Shown here piece after piece: positions 51,676-60,562 of a DNA stretch of 64,000 bases. The stretch is from the NCBI RefSeq assembly GCF_026891035.1, contig NZ_JAPTGG010000007.1, positions 124,001 to 188,000 on the forward strand, read 5' to 3'. The notes beneath the pieces were generated by a model. The model was not told where the DNA came from and did not search any database. It saw only the letters and a program-made list of their open reading frames with translations. Each line of letters starts with the position of its first letter. The stretch's first letter is position 1. Made by a program: the position numbers and the translations under genes. The stretch is from Dasania phycosphaerae. Its GTDB lineage: Bacteria; Pseudomonadota; Gammaproteobacteria; Pseudomonadales; Dasaniaceae.

Positions 51676-52872
51676 ATGTTGAGTTTAATAATGAAGAATA
51701 ATACCGCTGAGTTTGATACTGCCAAGGCCATTACTGCTGCCATAGTCTTTAGCTTTATCGGCAATGCCGTATTTATGGGTATGCCTATGCTGGTAGGGGC
51801 GCTATCCGATAATTTGGGCTTTACTGAGCAGCAGGTGGGCTGGCTGGCCTCAGCAGATTTAGGCGGTATGTGTGCCTCTTCCATACTGACTTCACTGCTG
51901 GTGGCTAGGGTTAATCGCCGCTATTTAGTGGCGTTGGGGGTGGTGATAGCGGTATTGGCTAACTATGCCGCTAGCCTGTTTCACGATTTTGAGAGTTTGG
52001 TTTCATTGCGGGTGTTGGCGGGCTTTGGCAGTGGTATTTGTTATGCCACCGGGGTGGCCAGCTTGGCGGGTAGCCATAACACCGGCCGCAATTTCAGTAT
52101 TTTAATGTTTGCCTTGGTGGCAATTAATGCCCTAGAGCTCTATTCCTTCCCTATATTGTCGGCGCACTGGGGGGTGAATGGCATATTCCTGGCTTTTGCT
52201 GGCTCCTTTATATTGGCGCTGTGCTTTATTGGGTGGTTACCGGCACGTGCTGCCGAGCAATCTTTGGCTGCGGTGGGCGATAAGCAAGGCCCAGTGGTGC
52301 CGGTTTATTTGCCTTGGCTATGCCTATTAGCGGTAGCTTGTTTTTATATCACCATAGGTTCTTATTGGTCGTTTATAGAGCGGGCGGGGGTAGATGCTGG
52401 CTTGAGTGATAGTTTTATCGCCAATGTGTTAACCGCAGGTACGGTGTGCACCTTATTAGGCTGTTTTGCCGCTACTGCCCTAAGCACTAGGCTGGGGCAA
52501 TCCAAGCCCTTAATTGCAGCGTTGTTGGGTATGACGCTAACACTGCTAATGTTAGCTACAGGGATAAATGCGCTAAGTTATATAGCTGGCACCATGTTGT
52601 TTAATTTTATGTGGCTGTTTACCGATATCTACCAATTGGGCACTTTGAGTAATATCGATCACAGTGGTCGCTATGTGGCCTTAGTGCCTGCCGCGCAAGG
52701 CTTTGCCCAAACCTTAGGCCCCAGTATGGCGGGGGGCATGTTGGCCGCCAATATGGGCTACGGTTCGGTGATGATCATGGGAGCTTTGGGGAGTTTCGCC
52801 GCATTTATACTGTATTTGTTGGTGTATTCCATCTTAAAACGCTCTGCTCCTGCTATTGCCAATGCGCAGTAA
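51676..52872 (+). CDS. major facilitator superfamily transporter
   Basis: 398 residues and about twelve hydrophobic segments. Loop 2-3 reads ARVNRRYLVALG, similar to the MFS A-motif; the middle break between the two six-helix halves is at about residue 195 (PARAAEQSLAAVGDKQG). Substrate unknown. The start could also be ATG 51691. Divergent from the LuxR-type regulator gene, a frequent regulator-transporter pair. Confidence 0.85.
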   Translation: MLSLIMKNNTAEFDTAKAITAAIVFSFIGNAVFMGMPMLVGALSDNLGFTEQQVGWLASADLGGMCASSILTSLLVARVNRRYLVALGVVIAVLANYAASLFHDFESLVSLRVLAGFGSGICYATGVASLAGSHNTGRNFSILMFALVAINALELYSFPILSAHWGVNGIFLAFAGSFILALCFIGWLPARAAEQSLAAVGDKQGPVVPVYLPWLCLLAVACFYITIGSYWSFIERAGVDAGLSDSFIANVLTAGTVCTLLGCFAATALSTRLGQSKPLIAALLGMTLTLLMLATGINALSYIAGTMLFNFMWLFTDIYQLGTLSNIDHSGRYVALVPAAQGFAQTLGPSMAGGMLAANMGYGSVMIMGALGSFAAFILYLLVYSILKRSAPAIANAQ

Positions 52873-53084
52873 TAGACTGCTTTTAGCGGTTTAAATAAAC
52901 GCTGTATAAGTTTTGAGCTGCCTGTGATGGCGTGTGTTAATTTTGTTTAGCTCGCACAGTTATTTCTAATTACCTCATAGCGAGTTTCTAAGCTAAGATA
53001 GAAACAACAGCTTTCTATACTATTATTAGCCATTTTTATAGGGATAGAGTGGCTCATTGATTGAGCACCTCCAGTACATTCCAT

Positions 53085-56000
53085 ATGTCGAAATCAGATT
53101 CTGTCTATGTTGATTGTTTAAGCCATGCCCTGCGTGCTTTACGTTTGTCGGTGCCCCTAAGCATTGCTGAGTTATCTGGGTTTATTGATGTGGCTGAAGT
53201 TAAAATTAAAGACTTTGAGAAGGGTAAAGACTCTCTTAGTGAGGATGAAGTAAAAAGAATGAGCCGCTTTTTGGAGTCGCAACGTCATAGCAAACTACCT
53301 ACCAGTAATAATGAAAATCATGAGCTATTACAAAAAAGAATTGTTAAACAAAACGAGGCTATGCGTTTTTTATCCAAACATGATGCTATTAACCAAGGCG
53401 ATCTCAAAAATGCCATAGAGCTAATCTGTGAAACTGCAGCCAAAACCATGCAAAACGAATTTACCGGAGTGTGGTTGTTAAATGATAAGCGGGATTTTTT
53501 AGAGGCTATAGATGAGTATGTGCTCAGTAGAAATAGCCATGAGCCAGAGGATCATTACAACAAAGATCAATTCCCTGAGTGGTTTAAAAGCTTTAATGGC
53601 CAGCGCAATGTAATTACAGACTCCACGATTAACAACTACGAAGATGATGAGTTTGACGAAGAGCGCGAGAAGTGGGGCATAGAAGCTACCATAGAGACCA
53701 ATATTTTTTTTGAAGGTGAAATCGTTGGAATTATAGCCAATGAAGATAATAAGCCTAGGCAATGGCATGGTGATGAAATTAGCTTTCATACCCAGCTGTC
53801 CGATTTGGTTTCACGGGTGCTTACAAATAAGAAAAGCCGAGAGTTAAGCCAGCAATTAAATGATCAGCGCGAAAGAGTCAGTAAGCAGCAGCATCTGGTC
53901 ATGGATATTATTCGCCACCCTGCGGTGGTGGCTGGCGATATAGATAAGGCCTTTGATTATATTTGTATTAACGTATCTCGTTTATTGCAAAGCAGTGTCT
54001 CTATAGGTTTGATAGATAAAGCAAGCAATGTTTTAGTTACGCGATCTGCCTATGATCATAATGGCCAGGGTTTATTGCCGAAAAAACAGTGCTATGACCT
54101 GCCATTAGCTGATGTGCCCGTGTATAAAAATGCGTTAATAAATGATCGATTTATTACCGCCAGCAATGTTAATGATGACCCGCGCTATGCTGAATTGGCC
54201 CATATAGAAATGATAGATAAAAATATTATTTCCTCAGTAGATGCCGGTGTGCGTGAGGGCGGTGAGTTAGTTGGCGTGTTAACGGTGGACTCCTATGTGC
54301 AAAAATCTTGGCATAGTGATGAGCAAACTTTTATTGGCGAAGTAACAGAGCAAATTTCACAGTGTTTGGCTAATCAAAAAAGTCGTCAGGCCGAGCATCA
54401 GTTGTACCGCCTATCCCGCGCGGTAGAAAGCTCAACTTCGGCATTGGTAGTGGTAAACGATGCCTTGGCCGTGATTTATGGCAATAGCAAGGCGCAGGAG
54501 CTGTTGGATAGGCAGGGTGTAAGTTTAGTAGGGTTAAGTTTACGCGATATTGCCGTGTCTAAAGACTCTGCTTCTGAACATTTTCACCTATTAAACGCGA
54601 TTGCTAAAAAGAAAAACTGGCGCGGTGAATTAGAGTTAATGAGCAAGGACGGTGAAAGCAGGTGGTTATTAGCCACGCTATCGCCTATGAACAGCAAGGC
54701 CGATACAGTTAATGAGTTTGTGTTGGTCTGTGATGATGTTAGCGAGTTGAAGGCCGCCCATAAAGAAATGGAGCGCATGGCTTTTTATGACTCTTTAACA
54801 GGCTTGGTTAATCGCCGCCTTTATAAAGAGCGTTTATCACAAAGTATATTGTCAGCTCAGCGCTATCAAACAGAGTTGGCGGTACTGTTTTTAGACTTGG
54901 ATAGATTTAAGTTAATTAACGATACCCTGGGGCATGAGGTGGGTGATCAACTATTAAAAGAGGTGGCGAGCTGCTTAGAGTCTTGTGTGGGTGAGGGCGA
55001 TACCGTCGCCAGATTAGGTGGCGACGAGTTTACCATATTGCTGAATGATGTGGCCGGTAGAGATGCAGTCATAGAAACCGCCAAAAAAATTATTGCGGCG
55101 GTGCGCTCGCCTATAGTTATAGGGCAAGAAACCATTAGCGTCACCACTAGCATAGGCATTAGCCTGTTTCCCGAAAATTGTGAGGAAGGCTCGCAGTTAA
55201 TGAAAATGGCTGACATGGCCATGTATAACGCTAAAACCAAAGGTAGAAACTCCTTTGATTTTTACCACAAAAATTTAGATATATTCAGCAAAGAGCGCTT
55301 GGGTTTAGAGCATGACTTGAGGCAGGCTTTAGACAATAAAGAATTTATTATTCACTACCAGCCTATTATTAATTCTAAAACCCAGCGTATTACCTCGGTA
55401 GAGGCCTTAATACGCTGGCAGCATCCTAGCAAGGGCCTAATTCAGCCCTTAGATTTTATCCCTATAGCCGAAGACATAGGCATTATTAATGATATTGGTG
55501 CCTGGGTATTGCTAAAGGCCTGTACTGATTTAAAAGCAATGCAGCAATTACAGCCGCAACTGAAAATGTCGGTTAATTTGGCGGCCAGTCAGTTTAATGC
55601 GGTAAATTTTGTAGAGAAAATTGCTGAGGCTTTATTGGCTGCCGAGGTCTCGGGTGAATCGCTGATTTTAGAAATTACCGAAAGCATGTTGATACAGGAT
55701 ATAGAACACTCCGTAGAAGTGCTGCACAATATCCGCGCGCAGGGGGTGTCTATATCTATAGATGATTTTGGTACGGGTTATTCATCGCTGGGTTATTTAA
55801 AGCGCCTGCCTATAGATAATATAAAAATAGATAAAACCTTTGTTGAGCATATACACACCGATAAGCATGACTGTGATTTAACCACAGCAGTTATCGATAT
55901 GGCCCATAGCTTAAAGCTTAATGTAATCGCCGAAGGGGTAGAGCAACAGGCGCAGGAAGATATATTAAGCCAGCACGGCTGTGAATATTATCAGGGCTTT

Positions 56001-56102
56001 TTGTATGCTCACCCCTGCGGTGTTGATGATATGAATAGCTTGCTACAAGGCCGCATAGAGGGTGAGCTAAGTATCAACCCTGGCAATGTCAGCAATTTGT
56101 AA
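53085..56102 (+). CDS. HTH-GAF(x2)-PAS-GGDEF-EAL c-di-GMP enzyme
   Basis: 1005 residues from ATG 53085 (a TTG at 53061 would add eight; neither has a clear Shine-Dalgarno). Residues 5-65 resemble an Xre-type helix-turn-helix (LRLSVPLSIAELSGFIDVAEVKIKDFEKG), then GAF (95-250), GAF (275-430), PAS (440-555), GGDEF (565-725; ARLGGDEFTILL) and EAL (735-995; EALIRW, TESML, DDFGTGYSSLGYLKRLPIDN). Both enzymatic motifs are intact. The residues where an inhibitory RxxD should be read GEGD, so feedback inhibition is probably lost. It shares architecture with the protein at 24190. Confidence 0.83.
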   Translation: MSKSDSVYVDCLSHALRALRLSVPLSIAELSGFIDVAEVKIKDFEKGKDSLSEDEVKRMSRFLESQRHSKLPTSNNENHELLQKRIVKQNEAMRFLSKHDAINQGDLKNAIELICETAAKTMQNEFTGVWLLNDKRDFLEAIDEYVLSRNSHEPEDHYNKDQFPEWFKSFNGQRNVITDSTINNYEDDEFDEEREKWGIEATIETNIFFEGEIVGIIANEDNKPRQWHGDEISFHTQLSDLVSRVLTNKKSRELSQQLNDQRERVSKQQHLVMDIIRHPAVVAGDIDKAFDYICINVSRLLQSSVSIGLIDKASNVLVTRSAYDHNGQGLLPKKQCYDLPLADVPVYKNALINDRFITASNVNDDPRYAELAHIEMIDKNIISSVDAGVREGGELVGVLTVDSYVQKSWHSDEQTFIGEVTEQISQCLANQKSRQAEHQLYRLSRAVESSTSALVVVNDALAVIYGNSKAQELLDRQGVSLVGLSLRDIAVSKDSASEHFHLLNAIAKKKNWRGELELMSKDGESRWLLATLSPMNSKADTVNEFVLVCDDVSELKAAHKEMERMAFYDSLTGLVNRRLYKERLSQSILSAQRYQTELAVLFLDLDRFKLINDTLGHEVGDQLLKEVASCLESCVGEGDTVARLGGDEFTILLNDVAGRDAVIETAKKIIAAVRSPIVIGQETISVTTSIGISLFPENCEEGSQLMKMADMAMYNAKTKGRNSFDFYHKNLDIFSKERLGLEHDLRQALDNKEFIIHYQPIINSKTQRITSVEALIRWQHPSKGLIQPLDFIPIAEDIGIINDIGAWVLLKACTDLKAMQQLQPQLKMSVNLAASQFNAVNFVEKIAEALLAAEVSGESLILEITESMLIQDIEHSVEVLHNIRAQGVSISIDDFGTGYSSLGYLKRLPIDNIKIDKTFVEHIHTDKHDCDLTTAVIDMAHSLKLNVIAEGVEQQAQEDILSQHGCEYYQGFLYAHPCGVDDMNSLLQGRIEGELSINPGNVSNL

Positions 56103-56104
56103 GG

Positions 56105-57001
56105 CTAGGCGTGAAAGTTTTCCTTACAAAATTCCAGAAAAACTTCCGAGCGCTTGGGTAGGCGCACATTGGCAGCCCTAGCGACTACCAGTGATAAGGG
56201 CCTGGCATTTTCGGCCAGAGGTATAGCGACGATGCTGGAGCCGTCGTAGCATATATTGGTTTGCGGCGATAAATTCACTATAGAGTAACCATAGCCATTG
56301 CCCACTAAGCTGCGCACTAACTCATAGCTGCCGGTGCGGTGGCGAATTTGCGGCTTAAAGCCGTGGCCATCAAACAGCGATTGGAAATACTCTCGGCTAT
56401 GGGGTAAATCGAGTAGCACCATGGTTTCGTGCTCTAAGTCTTTAAACTTCAAGCTTTTCTTTTTCGCTAGCTCATGGTCGGCGGGTAGTAATACCTTGGG
56501 GGTGAGCTGCGCCAGCTCATGTATTTTAATTCTATCGCCTAGGCCCAAATCATACACAAAGGCCAGCTCGGTTTTACCCGAGAGTAGCGATTGGCTGATC
56601 TCTTCTATATTGCCTTCATTCAGTACAAAGCTAACGTCGGGGTAGAGTTCATTAAACTGGTTTATGAGCTTGGGTATGTATAACGGGGCTAAAGTCACAA
56701 AGCAGCCTAGGTTAATCTCCCCCGATAGCGACTGGCTATGCTCTTTAATATGGGTTTGCACGTCTTCCGCATGGCGCAGTAGCTGGGTGGCTTCAGTGAG
56801 CAAATCGCTGCCGGCCTGGGTTAGCGATACCCCTTTGGCGTGATGGCGTATAAGTAGCTGTACACCAAAGTATTCTTCCAGTTGATTGATGGCATTGGAG
56901 ATGGCCGGCTGGGATACAAACAGGTGTTCGCTGGCAGTCGTGACATTGCCGTATTCCGCCACGGCGAGGAAATAACGTAGTTGTTTGAGGGTAAATTTCA
57001 T
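56105..57001 (-). CDS. LysR-family transcriptional regulator
   Basis: 298 residues. N-terminal winged helix-turn-helix (MKFTLKQLRYFLAVAEYGNV; SEHLFVSQPAISNAINQLEEYFG) and a two-lobed effector domain with the central hinge near FVYDLGLGDRI. It is divergent from the aminotransferase gene at 57207, and a palindrome in between fits a LysR site, so it likely controls that gene. The effector is unknown. Confidence 0.9.
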   Translation of the reverse strand: MKFTLKQLRYFLAVAEYGNVTTASEHLFVSQPAISNAINQLEEYFGVQLLIRHHAKGVSLTQAGSDLLTEATQLLRHAEDVQTHIKEHSQSLSGEINLGCFVTLAPLYIPKLINQFNELYPDVSFVLNEGNIEEISQSLLSGKTELAFVYDLGLGDRIKIHELAQLTPKVLLPADHELAKKKSLKFKDLEHETMVLLDLPHSREYFQSLFDGHGFKPQIRHRTGSYELVRSLVGNGYGYSIVNLSPQTNICYDGSSIVAIPLAENARPLSLVVARAANVRLPKRSEVFLEFCKENFHA

Positions 57002-57086
57002 AATAATTAGTTATTTCTTGAACAGATATGATCAAAGAATATTATCTATCAAGGGATTTAGCTAGCCAGATTTGCATAATAAAAAC

Positions 57087-57107
57087 TTATTTAAGGTAGA
57101 TAAATAA
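57087..57107. promoter_or_regulatory. candidate LysR operator between the divergent genes
   Basis: TTATTTA (57087-57093), 7-base spacer, TAAATAA (57101-57107): a perfect inverted repeat in AT-rich DNA, 86 bases from the lysR start and 100 from the aminotransferase start. LysR sites are usually imperfect palindromes of T-N11-A form; this site fits. Confidence 0.4.
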
Positions 57108-57206
57108 AATATTTTACAGATTTAGTCACAGTATTCACACTCGGTTACAGATTTTGATTTCATCCTGTGAACTAAGGGGTGATAGATGATGATTAACCAA
57201 TATTAG

Positions 57207-58619
57207 GTGACACAAGTGAAAGACTTTTCTAAGTATCAAACCCAAGAGCTGCATGCCAAAGACCTAAAACACAATATGCACCCCTTTACCGATTTTGCCA
57301 CTTTTAAAGAGGAAGGCTCTTTGATTATGGCTGAGTCTGAAGGTGCCTATGTGTATGACACCGAAGGTAATAAGTACCTGGATGGTATCGCTGGGCTCTG
57401 GTGTGTAAACATAGGCTACGCTAACGAAGAAATGGGCGAGGCCATGGCCGAGCAAACACGCCGTATCCCCTATTACTCTAGCTTTGGTCACCTAACTACC
57501 CCACCTGCGGTAGAGTTGTCAGAAAAGCTGGTATCACTAGCGCCTAGTAATTTAAACCATGTGTTTTATGGCACTGGCGGCTCCATGTCTAATGACACCG
57601 CCGTACGTATGATACATTTTTACTTTAACCGCCTAGGTAAAAAAGATAAAAAACAAATCATTACTCGCACCGACGGTTACCACGGCAGCACTTACTTGGC
57701 CATGAGCTTAACGGGTGTTGAATACGACCATATCGGTTTTGATTTGGCCCCGGACTTAGTACACCGCGTATCGGCCCCCAATGTTTACCGCCGCCCAGAT
57801 GGTATGACCGAAGCTGAGTTTTGTGACTTTTTAGTAGACGAGCTAGAGCAAAAAATCTTAGCCATAGGCCCAGAGCGGGTAGCGGCTTTCTTTGCTGAGC
57901 CTATAGCGGGTGCCGGTGGTGTGTTAGTTCCACCTGCGGGCTACCACAAGCGCATTGCCGACGTCTGTAAAAAATACGAAGTATTTTTGGTGTCGGATGA
58001 AGTGGTTACCGCTTTTGGCCGCTTAGGTGAAATGTTTAGCTCTGAAAGCGTGTTTGGTTTTCAGCCTGATATCATCACCTGTGCCAAGGGTTTGACTTCA
58101 GGTTATATTCCACTGTCGGCTAATTTAATCTCCGATGAAATTTACGATGTTATCAGTGTGCCGCAGGCTAAGGGCGCTATGTTTACTCATGGTTTCACTT
58201 ACTCGGGCCACCCGGTTAGCTGTGCAGTAGGTTTAAAAAATATAGAGATTATGGAACGCATGGATTTATGTAACCATGTTAAAAAAGTGGGTAAGTATTT
58301 TGAAAACCAACTTAAAGAAAAAATCTCTAGCTTGCCTATAGTGGGCGATGTTCGCGGTAGTCACTTTATGATGTGCGTAGAAAACGTAGCCAATAAAGAA
58401 ACTAAAGAGCTGCTACCTGCAGAAGCTGAAATTGGTAACCGCATAGCTGCCAAGTGTGAAGAGGCAGGTGTGTTGATACGCCCCTTAGCGCACAAAAACA
58501 TTATGTCTCCGCCATTAATTTTAAATGTGCAAGAGGTGGATACTATCGTAGAAACCCTACACAAAGGTATTTGCGATGTGCAGGATGAGTTGATTCGCGA
58601 AGGCTTGTGGAAAGGCTAG
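57207..58619 (+). CDS. class III (omega) aminotransferase, PLP-dependent
   Basis: 470 residues from GTG 57207. PLP lysine K294 in ITCAKGLTSGYIPLSANL, the FLVSDEVVTAFGRLG block (Asp for PLP pyridine) and the early MHPFTDFATFKEEG and YHGSTYLAMSLTG segments are typical of omega-aminotransferases that use pyruvate as amino acceptor (putrescine, beta-alanine, taurine or amine donors). Which one is not clear. The divergent LysR gene is its probable regulator. Confidence 0.88.
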   Translation: MTQVKDFSKYQTQELHAKDLKHNMHPFTDFATFKEEGSLIMAESEGAYVYDTEGNKYLDGIAGLWCVNIGYANEEMGEAMAEQTRRIPYYSSFGHLTTPPAVELSEKLVSLAPSNLNHVFYGTGGSMSNDTAVRMIHFYFNRLGKKDKKQIITRTDGYHGSTYLAMSLTGVEYDHIGFDLAPDLVHRVSAPNVYRRPDGMTEAEFCDFLVDELEQKILAIGPERVAAFFAEPIAGAGGVLVPPAGYHKRIADVCKKYEVFLVSDEVVTAFGRLGEMFSSESVFGFQPDIITCAKGLTSGYIPLSANLISDEIYDVISVPQAKGAMFTHGFTYSGHPVSCAVGLKNIEIMERMDLCNHVKKVGKYFENQLKEKISSLPIVGDVRGSHFMMCVENVANKETKELLPAEAEIGNRIAAKCEEAGVLIRPLAHKNIMSPPLILNVQEVDTIVETLHKGICDVQDELIREGLWKG

Positions 58620-58636
58620 TATAGCTTCTGTTCGTC

Positions 58637-58670
58637 AGGCCCATAGGTGTTGCACTTATGGGCCTTTTTT
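58637..58670 (+). terminator. terminator after the aminotransferase gene
   Basis: AGGCCCATAGG (58637-58647), loop TGTTGCA, CTTATGGGCCT (58655-58665), then TTTTTT, one G-T wobble. Confidence 0.92.
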
Positions 58671-58710
58671 ATACCGCTTTAAATATTTTGCTTGGTGAGT
58701 TAGCGGGTGC

Positions 58711-60279
58711 TTATTGCTCAAATAACTTCACTAAGGGCGCTAGCTCTGTTTCGTAATGTCGCCAGTGCTGTTGGCTGCTGCGGTAAATTTTTTGTTTTAC
58801 CTGTGCCGCACTGGGGGTAGAGACTGCGTGTTTGGATTGGTGGAAGTCCAGTAGTTGTGGCTGCCAGTCTAAGTTTAAAAAACGCATTAGCGCTTGGCTT
58901 TGGGCAATGGGGTCGCTAACCAACTCATCATAGTGCAGGGTATAAAACCGCTGAGGTAGGCACTGCTGCCAGTGGTCAGTAAGCTCTTTGTAGCCTTGGT
59001 AGTAATGCCCTAGGTCTGTTAGTGAATAGCTGTAGTTGGCCGAGTTAAAGCGAAACAGGTGCTTATAGTTGCTAAAGCAGGCATCCATAGGGTTGCGCCT
59101 AATATGCACAAACTTGGCCTGTGGTATGGCCTTGGCAATTGCGCCTACTAATATAAAGTTAAAAGGGTATTTGTCTATAAAATAAGGGGTGTTGCCCGCT
59201 AGGGGGATGCAGCTTTGTAAGTAGAGCTTGCCCAGTAGTGCGTGATTCACATTTGCAAGATTTTGGTAGCGCTCTATGCCGCTATGTTGTGGATTAAGCT
59301 GGCTGCAGGCGGCTTCAAAAAAACGATTAAAGTGTAGTAGCTCGCCAGCAGTACTAAGCTGTGGGCTGCCATTGATAATTTGTTCTACCAAGGTGGTGCC
59401 GGTGCGAGGCAGGCCTACAATAAAAATGGGCTGGGCCGGATGGCTGTGGTTAGTTGCGGGCTGCTGTAAAAACGCTTGTGTATAGCTGCTGGCGAGGTGT
59501 TTAAAAAGAGCTAAGTCATCCTCTACCTCATAAGGGTGTAGTTGTTGATAGGCCAGGCTGCCTTGCTGCAAGTGTTGAAAGCTGCTGCGGTAGTCCTGTT
59601 GTTTTTCTTTGATTCTAGCTAGGGCGTAATGTAGGTAAATCTGTGCATTGGCATTGTTGCTATTATCGCTTAGCTTTTTTTCTAACTGTTTAATAGTCAG
59701 TTCTGGTGTGTCTAGCGTTAATTGGCTGAGCTGCCAGCAGGCCATATAGTCTTGGGGATTATGCTCTATGGCTAGGTTTAAATGCTTAAGCGCTTTTTTG
59801 TTTTGGTTATAAAGCTGGTATATCACCCCTAAGTCATTGTGAATATTGGCAGGGGCTTGATGCTTGCTGCTAAGGCTGGCGGCTTTGCTATAAAACGCTA
59901 AGGCCTGCTTAAAATCTTTGAGTTTTCTATAGGTGGTGGCAATAAGTATTAGGGTTTCAGTGGTGTTTATGCTGTTTATATCTAAATCATCGACAATTTC
60001 TTTAGCCATGCTCAGGGCGTGGCATGAAATATTAACGATGGCATTGCCATGGCTAAGCAGCTTGGCTTGGTAGGCTAGGTAGTGCTTGTTATTGGCTGCT
60101 AGTTTTATCGCTGACTCTAGGCAGAAATAGGCTTTGCCTAAATTATTAAGGCGTTCGTACACTATAGCGGTTAAAAACCAGCTGGGGGCATGCCTGGGGT
60201 GTTTTTGTAACTCGCTTTGCAGCTGTGACAAGGCAGCTTCTAGTTCGCCATTATCAATTAGCTTTAATACATCACTCAT
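58711..60279 (-). CDS. TPR-sulfotransferase protein
   Basis: 522 residues, no signal peptide. Residues 1-260 are tetratricopeptide repeats (for example APSWFLTAIVYERLNNLGKAYFCLESAIK). From about 280 it is a PAPS-dependent sulfotransferase: PIFIVGLPRTGTTLVEQII is the 5'-phosphosulfate loop, and VHIRRNPMDACFSNYKHLF the 3'-phosphate motif. Proteins of this design occur in sphingomonads and marine gammaproteobacteria, often beside TonB-dependent receptors as here. Their target is unknown. It is divergent from the receptor gene at 60563. Confidence 0.88.
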   Translation of the reverse strand: MSDVLKLIDNGELEAALSQLQSELQKHPRHAPSWFLTAIVYERLNNLGKAYFCLESAIKLAANNKHYLAYQAKLLSHGNAIVNISCHALSMAKEIVDDLDINSINTTETLILIATTYRKLKDFKQALAFYSKAASLSSKHQAPANIHNDLGVIYQLYNQNKKALKHLNLAIEHNPQDYMACWQLSQLTLDTPELTIKQLEKKLSDNSNNANAQIYLHYALARIKEKQQDYRSSFQHLQQGSLAYQQLHPYEVEDDLALFKHLASSYTQAFLQQPATNHSHPAQPIFIVGLPRTGTTLVEQIINGSPQLSTAGELLHFNRFFEAACSQLNPQHSGIERYQNLANVNHALLGKLYLQSCIPLAGNTPYFIDKYPFNFILVGAIAKAIPQAKFVHIRRNPMDACFSNYKHLFRFNSANYSYSLTDLGHYYQGYKELTDHWQQCLPQRFYTLHYDELVSDPIAQSQALMRFLNLDWQPQLLDFHQSKHAVSTPSAAQVKQKIYRSSQQHWRHYETELAPLVKLFEQ

Positions 60280-60477
60280 GCTCTGATCTTTTTGTTAGGG
60301 GCTATGCCGCAGTATAAACACACTCTAAGCTTTTCTGACAAGCCGCTGTTATGTAAAAAGATGCATACATAAGTTTAATGTATCTAGTCTTAAATAAAAT
60401 AGTATTTTAAATAATCGTTATCCATCCGTAGTCTGAAATGATTGCAAAGCAAGGTGCAGTTTACTTTTAGGTTTGTT

Positions 60478-60505
60478 TTGCATCGTGTTAAAGGTGTTTT
60501 ATAAA
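60478..60505 (+). promoter_or_regulatory. candidate sigma-70 promoter of the receptor gene
   Basis: TTGCAT (60478-60483), 16-base spacer, TATAAA (60500-60505), 57 bases before ATG 60563. Confidence 0.45.
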
Positions 60506-60562
60506 AGCTGTAATCATCTTTTATGACAAGAGTTATAAATAAAAAATAATGTGGGATAGATA

